A stretch of 64,000 bases of DNA from Prunus persica. Taxonomy: Eukaryota > Streptophyta > Magnoliopsida > Rosales > Rosaceae. The notes beneath the pieces were generated by a model. It made no database searches and had not been told where the DNA came from. It saw only the letters and a list, made by a program, of their open reading frames with translations. The position numbers and the translations under genes were made by a program. Below are positions 1-13,788 of the stretch, one piece after another; within the stretch, counting starts at the first letter, position 1; every line of letters starts with the position of its first letter. The stretch covers positions 24,090,570 through 24,154,569 of the forward strand of contig NC_034010.1 of the NCBI RefSeq assembly GCF_000346465.2. Direction: 5' to 3'.

Positions 1-1891
1 AGCATAATTGTCACAACAACAAAAAAATATCAATAAAAAAGTTCAAATTAGTTCAAACAAAAACTGACATGGCTGAAAAGGAGGCTCAGACTTGATGAGA
101 GCTATACAATAGCAGATGAGATGATCCCATTGCCAGAAAGGAGCAGTTTAGAGTCCCTAACTCTAGTCCGCATCAAGCATAAAGTAACTAAACTTGATGG
201 TTCGCAGCCTCACAAAATCAAGAATTTGAAATATCTGAAGAACAACTAACAAGAGAAAACAAAGCTTTGTGATACAGCAGCCACTATGAAAACTGCATAG
301 CCTATAAAACAACAAATGACGAGTTGACAGCAGATAACCCTCTGGATTCTATGAGAACAAAAACAAATGAACATAGATGAGGAGACACAATTCAGCTCAA
401 TAATCTTTCTCGGAAAACAGACACATCCTTCACCATCATGTTTGAGTCCAACTGATACATACTATGGCCAAACCATTTACTTTCGGAGCATTTGTTCTAA
501 TTACATAAAAACCTTTGTCGAAGCAAAAGGATGAAAATCACTTGATCAAACAATGAACATTTCAGACTTCGGCTGCAGAGCCACAGAATCCAAACAGAAA
601 GCATACTTACTACAAGAAAGAGAAACTTCTCAAAGTTGCCACATCATGTGAACAGATGATTAGTCGGCCCATCCTCAAAGGATTACTTATATGCCAAATT
701 TCCAACACTATCACAGGATTTTCTGCGGATCCCAACCACAGACCTTTTCATGACTAAATATTTAGTTACCAAATAGCAGGTGAGACTAAATCAAGCAATT
801 AACTTTAGCAGCCTTGTACCCAATTCCACACATCCAGATACCATCTGCTTATGTTTATACTTCCTGGCTTGAGAATCATAATAACCATCAGCTATAATCT
901 AGTCCCAAAAACTCATACTAAGCTTCAGCAGCTTGATGCAATCACTCTAACAAAACTATCTCTACGAAAACCCATCTACGTACAGCATCAAAAGATCATA
1001 ACCAGCATTCCAGAAAGACATGAAAACAAATAAGGAGCATTAATACACAATGAGCACAACAGAAACTGATGAAATGAAAGGATAAAATCAAAACAAACAT
1101 AAGTAATCGGAGTTACAGATATAGGAATTAAGTACCACTGCTAATTGGAAAAGTAGAATCAAACATATGCTGATGTCAGAATGGCATAACCAACAATAAA
1201 ATCCTCATTAAGTGGTTTATTTACTCCATACTTCTTAGCTAAGGAGGGGCACTTGATATGAAATATAATGGGATAAACCAAGCTCATGTAATTAGTAGAA
1301 GGAGCATGATTTGAAATTCGAAAATCAGGATCAATCAAACAAGTAATAAACATGCCTTTAATCTCCTGTAATACAAAATATTTCATGTATTATAACCATA
1401 GAACATCATTGTCTAAACTTCCAAAAACGGTACCACCCATTGATTTTGAATATAAAAGACTAATACCAAAACCAAAAGCATCCATGAAACTTCAACCAAT
1501 TTGTACTCCAAATGTCTTGGGTAAGATACTCATTTAAAGAAAATGCCCAAAATAACTAGAAAGGCGACCAATTTCGCAAACAAAGAGTTTGACTGTCTGT
1601 CTTCTGAAAATAAACCATAGGGTCAAAATTACGGCTCAAACTGATTGAGACAGAGACAAAGTTGTGTCCTTTTAACTTCCTAAAACCCTAAATTGAAATG
1701 GCTCTTAGACCAAAAGCATAAATAAAAAAAATAAAAAAAAGCAACCCTTTTCATATAATTTGCAAGCAAAGCAAAGCAGCTGGAGCGTGAAAGCGCATAC
1801 CTCTATCAATTGTGACCCAACTAACAGATAAAAAGTTTTGAAGACATTAGGGTTCAAATATATTCATGCTAGGAACCAAATTGAGCGTTAC
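1..1891 (-). other. Long first intron of the RZ1B-like gene, cut by the window edge
   Basis: This stretch follows the splice donor of the RRM-protein first exon. I searched the minus strand for the second RRM exon (an RGFGFITF-type RNP1 motif) and did not find it, so the remaining exons probably lie left of the window. Short open frames here look random. No repeat was recognised. Confidence 0.5.
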
Positions 1892-2002
1892 CTGAGCTTC
1901 GTGGACTTTGCCGAAACGCTGGAAAGCACTCTCCAGCTGACGCTCTGTGACGTCCCACGACAAACCTCCCACGAATATGCGGAAATCTTCCTTCCCTGCC
2001 AT
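1892..2002 (-). CDS. RZ1B: RNA-binding protein RZ1B-like, first exon only (RRM)
   Basis: Reading from the ATG at 2002 down to 1892 gives 37 codons, starting MAGKEDFRIFVGGLSWDVTE. The RNP2 motif IFVGGL and the following SWDVTERQLE stretch are typical of plant glycine-rich, zinc-knuckle RNA-binding proteins of the RZ1B/RZ1C type, nuclear proteins that act in pre-mRNA splicing. The exon ends phase 0 at a good donor (CAG then GTAACG). RNP1, the zinc knuckle and the Gly/Arg-rich tail are not in view and must be left of the window. The family is clear from this exon; the exact orthologue (RZ1B versus RZ1C) is less certain. The next gene on the same strand, SPD1, ends at 3179. Confidence 0.8.
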
Positions 2003-2430
2003 CTCCCCCTTTCTCTCTATCTCTGTGAAGAGTACGTTTCCTCTTAACCTGTGAACTTTGTTGAGCGAAACCCTAACCGCTTCGAATACCTGGATGCGGT
2101 CGACTTCTTCTATACTATGCCACGCCTCCTTCGATTTTTCCTTTTCCTATTTTTTACAGGAGAATTTATATCAATTTTAAATTATTTTTGGGTCAATGCG
2201 GTCTTGGCCGCTTGATGGGTAGACCCGTGTGAGAGAGGGATCAGCGGTAAAATGATTGTGTCTTGTATAAAAGGAAACCGCCACGCTTCGTTTTTTTTTT
2301 CCCCTTTTTTTTTTATTTTTTATGAGATTAAAATTACAAGACAAAGTCGGCAGAACCCAAATTAAAACGGTCAAAGTTTAAAAATGGAGGTAGGGTTAAT
2401 TTGGGAATGCCCTGGACAACACAAACAAAA

Positions 2431-2547
2431 TTAGCTTATCTAGCTAAGTGGTTGAAAGAGCACACTCAAAGTCCTAGGTTCGATTCAATTCTTCCGTCTT
2501 TTATTATAGTAATATCGTTTGTATAAAAAATAATAATTAAAAAAAAG
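2431..2547 (+). repeat. tRNA-derived SINE-like element
   Basis: The 5' part resembles a tRNA internal promoter: an A-box-like tagctaagtggttgaaagag, then a B-box-like ggttcgattc about 30 bases later. The 3' part is AT-rich, has an atatcg...tataaaa motif and ends in an A-rich tail. The same 3' motif occurs in a second copy at about 24195-24320, so they may be one family. It is not a functional tRNA gene: there is no acceptor stem. Confidence 0.55.
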
Positions 2548-3135
2548 ACATGATGAAAACTGAAAGTTGGTATGAAATAATTATGTCAATTTTAATACGA
2601 ATAATCAAAATTTCCAACTGTATTTTTTCGGGTGAAAAACACCAACAATTGGTATGGTAGGAATTAGGTGTAGACGTATTGCAATTTGGTTTGATTTAGT
2701 CCTCAAACCGCATATTGAACCAATGAAGAATCATAGTTCAGTTTACGCTTAAAACTAGTAGCATAAGTGAACTGAACTAATCTATTTAAAACTAGTAGCA
2801 TAGGTGAACCAAATTAATCTATTTAGTGACCAATGTGACTGCATTTTTCAGTCTTGAAATCATTCGGTCTAGTTCGATCAAGATTACAATGTTTCTAATG
2901 TTAAAGCCAAACCAAAACGTTGGAAAATCCATTTGGAGAAAAGAAAAATCTGTTATTGATTTGATGCGCTATTTGGTTGAAGAATAAATAATTGCAAAGA
3001 GTTCGTTACATATTAATTGAAATAATTACATGAATTGACATACTTAATGTACACGACAACTATACATGAAATGGCCCATGCCATGTATCAACCAGCGATT
3101 GAAATATATGTTACAGTTGAGCTTGAGGGAGTCTT

Positions 3136-3176
3136 CATCCATCCATCCATCCATCCATCCATCCATCCATCCATCC
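3136..3176. repeat. Tetranucleotide microsatellite (CATC)n
   Basis: About ten uninterrupted CATC units. On the minus strand this is a GGAT run that starts only two bases after the SPD1 stop codon, so it should be transcribed at the start of that gene's 3' UTR. Confidence 0.95.
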
Positions 3177-3178
3177 TA

Positions 3179-6100
3179 TTATTGGTCAGATAAAAGTGGC
3201 AGCCTCGTAACGCTGGTACCTCCTCCACCGCCAGTTAGGGATTTTGAGTTAATCACCTTCAGAAAACTTGAACTGGATTTTGCAGCTTTAGAAGAAGATT
3301 TCTTCTTGTTTAATCTCTTGGGAAGAATCTGCAACCTGGGATTCATCTCAGTACCTGAATTTTCAGCTGCCAACTGATAACTTGCCACTAGCTCTAGCTG
3401 CCGGGCAATTATTTCAGAGCGTCTTGGGAGAAGCTCTACCGGCTCTCCACCAGGAATCACGATATACTCAATTGCAAGTCGAACCTCCTATCAAAAACAA
3501 AAGGAGAAAGAAAATGTGTATTAAGCATGTGATATATATATATATATATATGTAGGGAGACATGAATGGAAATAATTTACAGACAAAAAACAGAAATGTT
3601 CAATGTGAAGTTGAATGTTATCCCTTCCTTGGAATATTTGGCCATGTAGTATGGGGGTACAACAGAGAGCACAAAGGTCAAATTTCTCAGACAACGCAAA
3701 TACATACATACATAGAAAAGGAAATGTACCTCCAGTGCATCAATCTCTTCCAAAGATGGTTTTCTTTTTGGGGCATCATCTTCAATTTCAATGTCGAAAG
3801 GATTCTTGATTAGCTGCTTTGGCAAAGACCCAACTGATTCCATTTCAAGAATCATACGAACTGCCTTGACCATTTGTGCCATGGTATTTGACTGCAATTA
3901 TGGACACCAAATATCTCAATGAGACACGAAGACGGTGTGTATACAAGCCTATATAGACATAGATACAAAACCGGAGAAAGTTTAAAAACACACGAGGATA
4001 CTTACCTTCATGACAAACACAGGCAACTGGTGGAATTTTGCTACACCTCGGATCCATGGATTCTGCTTCATTTCAGAACTGGATGCTATTATTGCATCTG
4101 CTGTTCCAATATCATCAGTTACCTCTATTTCATCTTCAAGCCCCATCACCTTTGCTACTTGTAGCAGGTCGGCCTCAAGGATCTATAGTACATCAAATAA
4201 TAAAAAGAAAGGTTTAAATACAAATCATCTGGACTGTGAAAAACTATCTACTATTCAATAGCATTCTGGCAAAATTCATTATGTTGCTCTTCTTAACTGA
4301 ACTGCATACCCAACACTTAATTGAGCTTATGTAGCCTCCAATTTTGCACATTACTTTACAAAACGTCAAAATCTGAACTAAAAGTAATGCATGACCTTCA
4401 TTCTCATTTCAACGAGTGTGGATTTGAATCTTCCAATTGAAAACATAAAGTGAAGCCTAAGAAAGGAATTTACCTTGTATGTATAGATACACACTGGTAA
4501 CCTTTGTTTCTTCAAAGATATATTGCTGCCGGGTCTTTTGGAGTGATTTTTGGACCAATTAGGAGAATGATCTAGATCTTCCCCATCAGACTCTATGTCA
4601 GCAGAAGCATCAATGTCTTCATTAACAGTAAAATTAGATATTTTTAGACAGTTCTTTTCAGGTAGTGGAATAGACTTGTGAGAGTCATTAGCCTCCGCAT
4701 CAATACGACGGACTTCAAATAAAGGAGTTTTTCCTGTACCCAAGAAAGATTTCAATTGGATTAATTGTTGCCCTAAAAACGTCACTTGTAAGAGAAGTAC
4801 ACAGTAAATAAACCAGTTAAGACATTAATTGGGATTCTCCAAAGAAGCGCAGAATACCAGCCAGTATAGCATCCACAGTTGCATCTAATCTGTGATGCAC
4901 ACGATACTCTGTTTTAGATATAATCTCAACAGCACATGTAAATGTAGGAGGCCCCTTTCTTTCAAGAATTGTCTTCTGAACCTTCCTTTTTCTTGCTTCT
5001 TCATCACCGAGAGTAACACTCTGCATTCGGATGATAACTGGTATAATCAATCGACATTTCTTATCTGGGAAAGCCTTAAATTGGTAAGGTCCCAACACAA
5101 AGTGGAAATGATCATTTATATATGACACCACCAAGGAGAACTAATAGCACTTTGTAAACCTAGTAGATTTAGCATAACTTTTGTTGGAATATATACCTAT
5201 ATATCCAACATAAACGAATACAGAGTGGCAGAAAAAGATATTGCATTGCACCTCTATTCCACCAACAAGGATTTGTAGAGAAGGATTCTTCATTATGTTA
5301 TCTATCGTCATTCCATGTGCTGTTCCAACTAGTTGGACTCCTCTCTGAGCAATAGTACTGGCAGCCAATGCTTCAAGCTCTGTTCCAATTTCATCTATAA
5401 TTATGGTTTCGGGCATATGATTTTCCACTGCTTCAATCATAACCTGTGCAAAAGTTCAAGAGGGGAAAAAAAAAATGATATGGGTGAAAGAAGTAATGCA
5501 AAATTTACTTGGGAACTAAAAGAGCAGTTGCTGACAAAAAGTCATAGAACTTATTTCAACACTCACATTATGCTGCATATTAACATTAGGAACTTGCATC
5601 CTCCTTGCACGACCTATTCCTGCATGAGGAACATCTCCGTCTCCACCAATCTCATTCGATGTATCCACAATCACAACACGCTTCATCTGATCATCTGCCA
5701 ACATTCTAGCAATTTCTCTGCACCAACATATCCTCTCAAAAATCATAACATGTTCATTCTTGATGCCAATTCAAAAGGGAGAAAATGGAAATTTAAATGT
5801 TACTTTAAACCTTGAGTAGGAAATACCTGATCAAGGTTGTCTTGCCAACTCCAGGAGGTCCTATCACCAAGATAGAACCTCCGCCCTCAACCAAATCGCG
5901 GATGACCTCAGCACTTCCTGACACAGCTCGTCCCACACGGCAAGTGAGGCCAATGATTTGCAACTTACGGTTTCGAAGAGCACTTATCCGATGTAATGAG
6001 TTATTAATACCCGAACGGTTGTCATCTGAAAACTCACTAACCTACAAAAGCAGAACGTAGCATGACATAAGAAATATAAGTAACTATATCTTCCCTCCTC

Positions 6101-7015
6101 CACAAACATTCCAACTGTAACACAAGATTTAAATTAAAGATGTTAATGATTGGTCAATCCTTTTTAATAATAAGCTATTAACTTATTAAGCATCTATCAA
6201 TGATTACATGACCAATCACACAAGGGCCTAAAATTGACAATCCATTTGAACATAAAACGCTGAATTTTCTGACATGAAAATGTAAGTTGGTATCTATCTC
6301 TCTATGAATATTCCAATCAAACATAGAAATTTTAAAAAAAAGAGTAAATTTGGACGTACACCAGAAAAAGACCACCGTTAACCACCAAACTGAAGATCGC
6401 CCAAATAAAATTATTTCACGCAAATATGACTCTCAAGTCTCAATCTGCATAAAAATGCTTCAAACCATTTATTTACTTTTCGTAGATCACCTTCGATACA
6501 GCGTGCCGTAGATCTTCGTGGTTCACAGGCTTCTCTGAGATTACCCAATCACCCGAAGGAAACCTCGCAATCGGGCTCCTTCCCAAATCCATCACAACCT
6601 CAACGAGCTCGCCAATCTCCTCGTGCCCGTACAGCTCACTCTTCATTCTCATAGGCAACAATTCAAGCAACATTTCCAGCTCCGAAGCTGCCTGCGGCTG
6701 CGACGTGGAAGCCGAATTCGAATTCGGAGAATTCGACAACGACCCATTCCCGGAAAAGAACCGATCCGATGGCCTCCGAATTTCCGGCGACGGAATCGAT
6801 GGGGAGGAGGATTTGGACGAAGCGATTGGCTTATGCGCACGACTTTTTCGACGAAATGACGAAGAGACTGTGGAGATGAAGTTGGAGTTCTGAAGGTAAC
6901 AGAGGGTCGAGGTGGGGATTTGGTTTGCTGAGTGCCATGAGTTCTGAAGATCCACAAGCACAAAATGTGAGCTCAAAGCTCTCATTCTCTCTCGCCGAAT
7001 TTTATTTCTAAACAC
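3179..7015 (-). CDS. SPD1: SEEDLING PLASTID DEVELOPMENT 1-like P-loop ATPase
   Basis: Nine exons read cleanly on the minus strand: 6491-7015, 5827-6041, 5567-5717, 5252-5443, 4858-5020, 4474-4733, 4006-4182, 3730-3891, 3179-3487. All phases match and the product is 717 aa from the ATG at 7015, or 707 aa from the ATG at 6985, which I cannot separate. In 707-aa numbering, Walker A GPPGVGKT is at 226-233 and Walker B TIIIDE at 300-305, followed by TELEALAAS and a VGTAHG motif. This is the SpoIIIAA/Ycf45-type AAA fold of plant SPD1, a plastid protein needed in seedling chloroplast development. The last exon carries an R3H-like region and ends in a Gly/Ser-rich tail. The N-terminus is Ser-rich and Arg-rich and could be a transit peptide. 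For exon 1, the donor after HAVSK (AAG|GTGATC) keeps the frame; a downstream GTAAAT would break it. Confidence 0.9.
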
Positions 7016-8025
7016 AAATTACAAGGAGACTTTGATTTTTTTTTTCTTTCTCTATTTTATGGTTGTAGTTTTTCAAGCGTCTGGTTCGTGATTTTGTTTC
7101 CGTTGTGTAATTGGCAACGATGGAAGAAGATTCGGAGGCATCTCCTCTGCGATTGGAATTTGGAGGGAAAGTGGGGCCGCCAAGAAGCAACCCAACAAAC
7201 TGCTAACGACCGCTGAAAGTAATGGAAGTTCAGCCACGAGGGGCTGCTTCACGAGCCACACATATTTTTCAAAGCTTTAACTTTTTAGATGAAATGATGT
7301 GTTGGTAACTTTGAAACTACTTAGAAAAATCTTTCTTTACTTTTAACTCAATAATTCCATGTTATTTTGTTACGTAGCTGTAGCTCCACGTATTTAAAAT
7401 TTATGTTTTGTGTTCACTTTCTTTCAGCATGTGCCAAATAGTTATGTATTGGGTAGTCCAATCCAGTCTAATCTCACGTACTAAACGAGTCCTTACATGT
7501 GTTGAATGAGCCGTGTAAGTGTAACAATCCGAGCATGCTTCAAATGCGCAGAGTGGTAAACAGGAAGGACATGCTTGCGGCGGAGTGAGTGTCATTTTCA
7601 TGGTATCTTCGTTCAATTTTGTCAGTCGACTGTAGAGACTTTTGAAGCAAAATCTGAAACAACGTTCAGGTCAAACTTCAAGCCGTGCAAGACTGGTGCA
7701 GGCCACCGACAAAGACGGCTCTTGCTACGAGCCATACCAATGCTCAAGTTACATGGACGGTGTGCTTGTTTGGATGGTGATACTCATTGAACAGAAAAAC
7801 AAGAACCCTATGATCCGTGGCCCGTGTAAACCTGTAAACTACAGCTCCTCTGAACTTTGATCTTGAACCGACCGATAAAATTGTGAAAGATCAGAGAAGA
7901 AATCATAAAGAATGAAGAACAGGATGAAATACTACTAGCTCTTGATGTAGTAGAAACTCAATGCTAAGAAAAATATACTGTACACTGTACAGTGATGGAA
8001 GCCATTAACTAAATTTGGCGCCAAT
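7016..8025. other. Spacer: SPD1 5' UTR/promoter and ACR10 3' flank
   Basis: No convincing gene. The first 250 bases include a pyrimidine-rich tract and probably the SPD1 5' UTR. The 300 bases before 8026 should hold the ACR10-like 3' UTR. Short open frames at 7575-7860 show no recognisable domain. Confidence 0.45.
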
Positions 8026-11000
8026 CTATTCCCAACCCATCAATTTATTTCTTACACCTTCCTCAATTTTGTTCCTTGGCACTGAATAACCAACTCCTTC
8101 ATCCAGCAGGATTCTGTAGACCTCCCACTCCCGATCTCGGATCATGTGTTTCCCTATCTTAACCTGAAATAACCAAAGCAAAATAAATGGTAGAATGGCA
8201 AAATTAGATAGGATGTCCCTAAAGAGAATGTAGGGAAACATTACATAAGACACTCATGGCATAGGTTGGAGCCAGTACCGAAAAGATGTGTGTCTTCAGA
8301 ACTTTGAGGGCATGAGTAATATCATAAAAGACTAGAGGACGACCCCTGCCAGACAACTCAACAGGGTTAGCTACCACCAGCTCAGTATCAGGGCCACGGC
8401 TCACCACCGCCACTCTAAGAGGACGCAAAAGCTCCATTCTCAAACGAGAACATAACGCATTTTGCTTGTTGGGGTCAACAATCTTCTTGCCATCTGCTTG
8501 CATTATGAACAAGTCCACCTCACAATTTCCTTTTGGGCTTGCATAGAATCGTCCATAAGAAACCTGACATTATCAACTAACAAAGGTCACTACCACACAC
8601 GCATAATAACACCAAATGTCTAATGAAACCTCCACAACCTTTCCCAGGAATCATAATTTCTTACGATCAACTATTAAACGTTAACGAAACAAATTAATAT
8701 TCTGCAAACATAATACTGAAACATGTTCGATGAGTGATGATGGCAATTCGTTTCAATACTGAAAACGTGAAATTTTGAAACACAACCTAAAAGTTTTTCT
8801 CTCCCAAAAAGAAAAGCTCTATATAGCTTATAAGATGTACCTGAATGTTGTAATCCTTTAGGGTTCTCATGATATCATATACAAGGCCTTTATGATCCTG
8901 ACAGAAGATTTGCACGAGTGTGTGAGATGGGCTAAGGTTGTTGTCCACTGTTACTGAAATGGGGTTGGAGGCAACAGATCTGCTTAGGCGTCCATTGGGC
9001 AGCTCTAAACTGAATATTTCTTCAGTGATGGCAGAAGGAAGACATGGAGAACCCTGTGAACAAGCGGTAACCTCTGATCTAGCCAATTCAATTTTGCAAC
9101 TCAATAAGGCATCCCCTAAAACAGCTTTCAGACAAAGAATTGTTTCGTCTTGTCTTCTTTTTGCATGAAGAAGTTCTCTGATTGAAAAGAGAGAAGAAAA
9201 AAGCTTCTATTAACCATATTTGAGCAATTGGCCTCACATAGACATGAGACACTGACATCAAGACTCCATTTTCATTGGCAGCATGAGCGAGTATAGAATT
9301 ATTGGAAATAAAATACAAAAACACTTGATTTAAGAATTATGCAAAAGCAAATCTAAGGAACCAAATGGAGGATTGCAGCTCTCTTTTCTTTTTTCCCTTT
9401 GAATTATTGCCAGTACAATCAAGTTCACAATAGGGCACATGAAGATAGGGAAGTAAAAAGAGAAAAATACAAGAAGAAATGCTGCACCATGATTAAAAGT
9501 GAAGCAATGTCAAGAATGACTAACCTGGTATCTGTAACAAAAAAAAGGTCCATCACTCTCCCATCTGGGGTAGTAGATACCTTCACTCTATGTATTGTGA
9601 GCTCCAGCTCACAGAGAACCTCAGTGACATCTATTATGAAAAAAGTTTTAATAATAGTCTCAAACAAAATATACGGCTCTTATTCAGCAAAAACAAAAAA
9701 ACAAAACAAAACAAAACAAAATATATGGCTCCATACGATACATTTTCTGCTCAAGTATTGAGATGCATCCAGAAAAGTAGGCAATACTAGGTAAGGGAAG
9801 AGAAGAAAAAGAAACAAATAGAAACAAACAACACTTAAAGGTTGATTAACCAAATAGATAAGCAACATTATTTGCATTCCAACAGGTAACTTTGGTTAGA
9901 TAAGTGAAAGTAAAGATCCCTTTTTTTGATTTCTCAAAACTCAAAAGGAAAAGAAGAAAAAAAAAAAAAAAAAAAGAGTTGTCATTTATGCTTATGGATG
10001 GAAAAGGGATCATAATGATAACGATTTAAGTTGTCTTCATTCCATTTCAGGCGACTTAAAAGAATGACTTATTCTTATACCAATCTGTCATAAATTATAT
10101 TCCTCGGTAACTTCAATCCATTCTAAACAAGGGATATGAAAGTTACTTGTTATACTTCTTGCAATGCTTCGACATTACTATCATCAAAGTCGCAATTACA
10201 TAGACAGTGATCACGGCCTTTCTATATCATCAGATACAAAATTGGTAATCACCCATAAATGATCTTCATATTCATAACTTTGTCCATTTCAAATTTCTTA
10301 CTGAGTTGGAAGGTTCAGACAAATCATTGAGCAAGATATGCCACATTCCCGCATGAAAACAAATTCGAAATCCATTTAGTACGGTACTTCTATGCCAAAT
10401 TAAGCTTTAGGGGATAACGCCTACAAAGAAGAAACAATTCCCAAGATAACAATTATTCAAGCAAGTGACATTCTTAGAACTGAAAGGTTCGTATTACCAT
10501 GCAATAGGCCTTCCCGTTCATAAGAGCACCAGAATTCAAGAAGGAAAACATCTGGTGGCTTAGGCAGCTGGTTTTCAGGGTGATAATAGAATATTCCAGA
10601 AGTCGACAAATACGATGGACACACTTCCAACAATCTCTTTGTCAACAAATTCCACCTTGTATTTGGTTTTTCCACCACCCAAAACACTAGGTAGCACCAT
10701 TTCCCATCTGTTGAAACATCTGCTCCACAAAAAAACTAAACTAATCACCAGCACATTCAATAAAATATTAAGGGAAACTTATAAAAACTAAACTATCACT
10801 CAAAACTCCAAGACTCATGAAAGAATAACCTGTTTTCTGAGTTACCACAAAAAGAAACTCAAACCAATTCTTTGTTTCTCTCTAAAGCCTACATCCACCA
10901 AAACGTTTCAGAAAAACTCAAGAACAAAATGACCAGTATTCTCAAGAATTTCATATCCAAACAGTAAATTTCCCAGTAAATCAGAGAAAAAAAAAACTAA

Positions 11001-11295
11001 AAACATCAAATAAATCACACTGCCGACCACTTCACTGACTACAATCCCAAACCCACCTCCAAAAAACTCAGAATTACCCAGAAAAAAGAAAATTAAACCA
11101 AAAGCACAAAACAAACATACGTCAATAGCAATAACCCTCACCTCCTCTGCAAATGCTTAGCCCAAAGAGCAATATAACCCTGCACAAATCACAGCCCAAT
11201 CCAGTTTTGTCAGGGCAATTGACAGTGATTACAGTGGGTTCCCCAGCCTTCTTTGCCTGGTTAATTACCACAACATCCTCATGCAAAATGCCCAT
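8026..11295 (-). CDS. ACR10: ACT-domain repeat protein, ACR10-like
   Basis: Six exons on the minus strand: 11142-11295, 10498-10719, 9525-9630, 8841-9177, 8279-8563, 8026-8163. They join in phase to a 413-aa protein, close to the usual length of about 410 aa for plant ACR9/ACR10. It starts MGILHEDVVV. Family motifs in order are NCPDKTGLGCDLCR, STDGKWCYLVFWV, KPNTRWNLL, TTPDGRVMDLFFVTDTR, DHKGLVYDIMRTLKDYNIQ, VSYGRFYASPKGNCEVDLF, RGPDTELVVANPVELSG and DREWEVYRILLDE, ending KLMGWE. These are the tandem ACT domains of ACR proteins, thought to sense small ligands such as amino acids; no catalytic domain is seen. KPNTRWNLL and the IQ-VSYGRF joint resemble ACR10 more than ACR9. The final GT donor after THIFS restores the conserved link to IGKHMIRDREW. 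Confidence 0.92.
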
Positions 11296-13620
11296 TGTTC
11301 TGCTTTCAGCTACCTACCACTGTTCCTAAATCCTACTCTGTTTTTGGATCACTGAAAGCTCAGGGGCAACAGCTAAAATGAGCCAAAAACCCCAAGTGGG
11401 TATCTTTGGATTCTCACTCTTGTTGTTTCCATTGAGTTAATGGATTGGGGATTCCGCCAAACACAAAGATCAGATAATACAACGATCAGAGGGTCTCTCT
11501 CCTCCTCTGCTTTTCTTTTCACGGAATTTCAATTTCTCGTCCTTTTCACCAGTTTATGGTTGAGACAGTGGGAGATATTTAGGAAAGACTTTAAAAAATT
11601 GAAATGTGCGTGATTAGGTGTGCTCGGGTATACAGTGAGATTGGATTTGAAATTTTGGTATTTTACCCAATTAGTGATGAGCACGTCCTTGTTGCTTGAA
11701 GAGGATTAATTTTTCGGTTACAGTTAAGTAGGATTAAAATTTTGGATAATTAATTTGAAGAGCTTAAGTGGACCGGCATCCTTCCTTTTATAGGAGACAA
11801 CTTGTCGGCACAAAATCAATTTCAATATCTCGGCGTTATTTTCCCCAATATTATATGGTTGGTGCCCTAAATTGGGTTTAACAGTCAATAATTCGAGTAA
11901 GAACCCTAATTGACGGATCATATTCAAGAATTTTTCTTCCCATGGGACAAATAAAGCCGGCATAGCACTTTAATTTAGTAATCATTGACTTATTGCCTTG
12001 CATCATCCTCATTAAATTAGTTTGTGGAACATCTTACTCTATATTAATCATACTAAAAAGTAATATTAAATAAATATTTAATAATTTAATGTGTTGCGTA
12101 TAATAACTAGCCACACACCGTATTTGGGGTTTTTCTTCTCTTTTCTTCCTAGTATAATCATCCCATTATACGAATAAACAAGGTTATCTCCCCACTACTT
12201 GTGGAGGGCCTTTCTTCCTAGTTGATTTCGTGCTAGGCTTTTGTATCCTTTGTGTTTTGCAAGGTTTGTCTCATACCTAGTTGTTTTAGGGTTTTCCTAC
12301 AAACCTTTTTGGTTAGATCTTTGTAGATTTGTGTAGATCTATCTTTTTGGTATGTGTTGTGGTGTCATTACAGTTTTGGGGTTGATGAGGTGGATCTTCA
12401 TCATATCTCCATGTCGAGGGATGAAGCTGTTGATTTTGTGGATCTACTATCAATTGGTTCTTTGAGTTTATGAATGTTTGGGAGACGTTATGACCATGTA
12501 TCATGGTGAAAGTTGAGTGGGATTTGTTTTTCCATTTGTAGGTGTTTCCTATCCTCAACTCCCAAATTGGTAGAGAGTTCTATCTCTCATATGATCTTCT
12601 TAGAGCACACATGCAGTAGCTTTATGGATCCTCTTATGTTTTTCAGTTTCTAGTGAGCTGGTTTTTCAAGATATAAAATTATTTTTGCTCATTGTCTTGC
12701 AATAGTTGTGTTTATTATTTGCAAGAGCTCTTTGTGGGACTACATTATTGTAATGTCCTTTTATTAATGAAATTGTTGCAACTATTAAAAAAGAAAAAGA
12801 AAAAGGAAACATATAAAACTAGTCCAAGTAACATCAAAGAAGCATGGCAATCTCATGAAACCCATTTGGTATTGCAACATACATAGCTGGATTTTTTACA
12901 ATACATGTTAATCAAAACTAATTGCAGCATAGTTTGAGTAAAATGGTAATGCTACATTCAATCTTAGGAGGTTGGTGAGTAAAATATTTTTAAAATGATA
13001 AGGTATTGATTGCAACTTTATTCTACTTGTGTATATTACTATACCTCAAAATGGATCAAATTAGTCTATATTCAATCCGATCTGATAGGAAAAATAATTC
13101 GATCATAAATGAAAATCCAAAGGATTATTAATAAAAAAATCCATATTCGATTGCTAAGTTGACGGATATTTGATGTGATAATTTTACCATTAATAGTGTT
13201 CTTTTTACCAATAATATACTTTAAGTAGAGAAGTTTATTGTGACAAGTAATTTTTGTTTAAAGTAGAGAAGTTTTAAATAAGAAAAAATAATAATTTTTT
13301 TAACTTATAAAATATTCAAATTACTATATGATATTAATTAACTATTAAAGATTTACCAAATATTAAATACGTATATTAAATCAGAACATATATTGTACTC
13401 GCATTCGGATTAAAATCGAATCCATTGACATGTCTAATTATCACTCCACTTTAAAGTGTCATTATATTATCATGAGTAAAAACAATCAGAGAGTCTATCT
13501 TTGTATCTATTATGAAAGATTTATCATAGTTAATAAACGTTACTATTTTGAGATGATGAACAATATGATTGCAAATAAGCTAATTGCTTTTGAATTGGAT
13601 TTTGAGGTATTGGGTTGAGC
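11296..13620. other. Gene-poor AT-rich spacer
   Basis: The first 300 bases are the likely ACR10 promoter and 5' UTR, including CT-rich sequence. About 12130-12800 reads like the 3' end of a retroposed sequence: a T-rich tract with ttattaatgaaattgttgca just before an A-rich tail (12785-12805). I could not assign it to a family. The remainder is low-complexity AT-rich DNA. Confidence 0.4.
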
Positions 13621-13788
13621 CTAATGCTCAAGGGTCAAGGTCTTGCTTGCTAGGCCTAATGGAGAAGTTGCTGGTAACTTTGCTTTGGGCCTGTTCAGGG
13701 CGAGGGCCCCTTCGTAACCAAACGAACGCCAGACCAACCAACCAATTAAGAAGCTACACAAAGTAGCATGCTTGCGCAGAACGACCTC

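Larger units (their letters stand above)
2003..3178. other. Spacer: RZ1B-like 5' UTR/promoter and SPD1 3' flank
   Basis: No coding signal. It should carry the promoter and 5' UTR of the RZ1B-like gene (minus strand) and the 3' UTR of SPD1. A SINE-like element lies at about 2431-2547 and a CATC microsatellite at 3136-3176. The rest is AT-rich and featureless to me. Confidence 0.5.

Noticed and set aside
3136..3176. CATC repeats as a possible CRISPR-like array
   Set aside because: Simple tetranucleotide repeat with no spacers in plant nuclear DNA.
6474..6490. SPD1 exon 1 extended to the GTAAAT donor at 6476
   Set aside because: Joining there shifts the frame of exon 2, while the donor at 6490 gives the conserved [11 protein letters not shown] joint.
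11724..11963. 79-codon minus-strand open frame
   Set aside because: AT-rich spacer, no recognisable domain, no splice partners.
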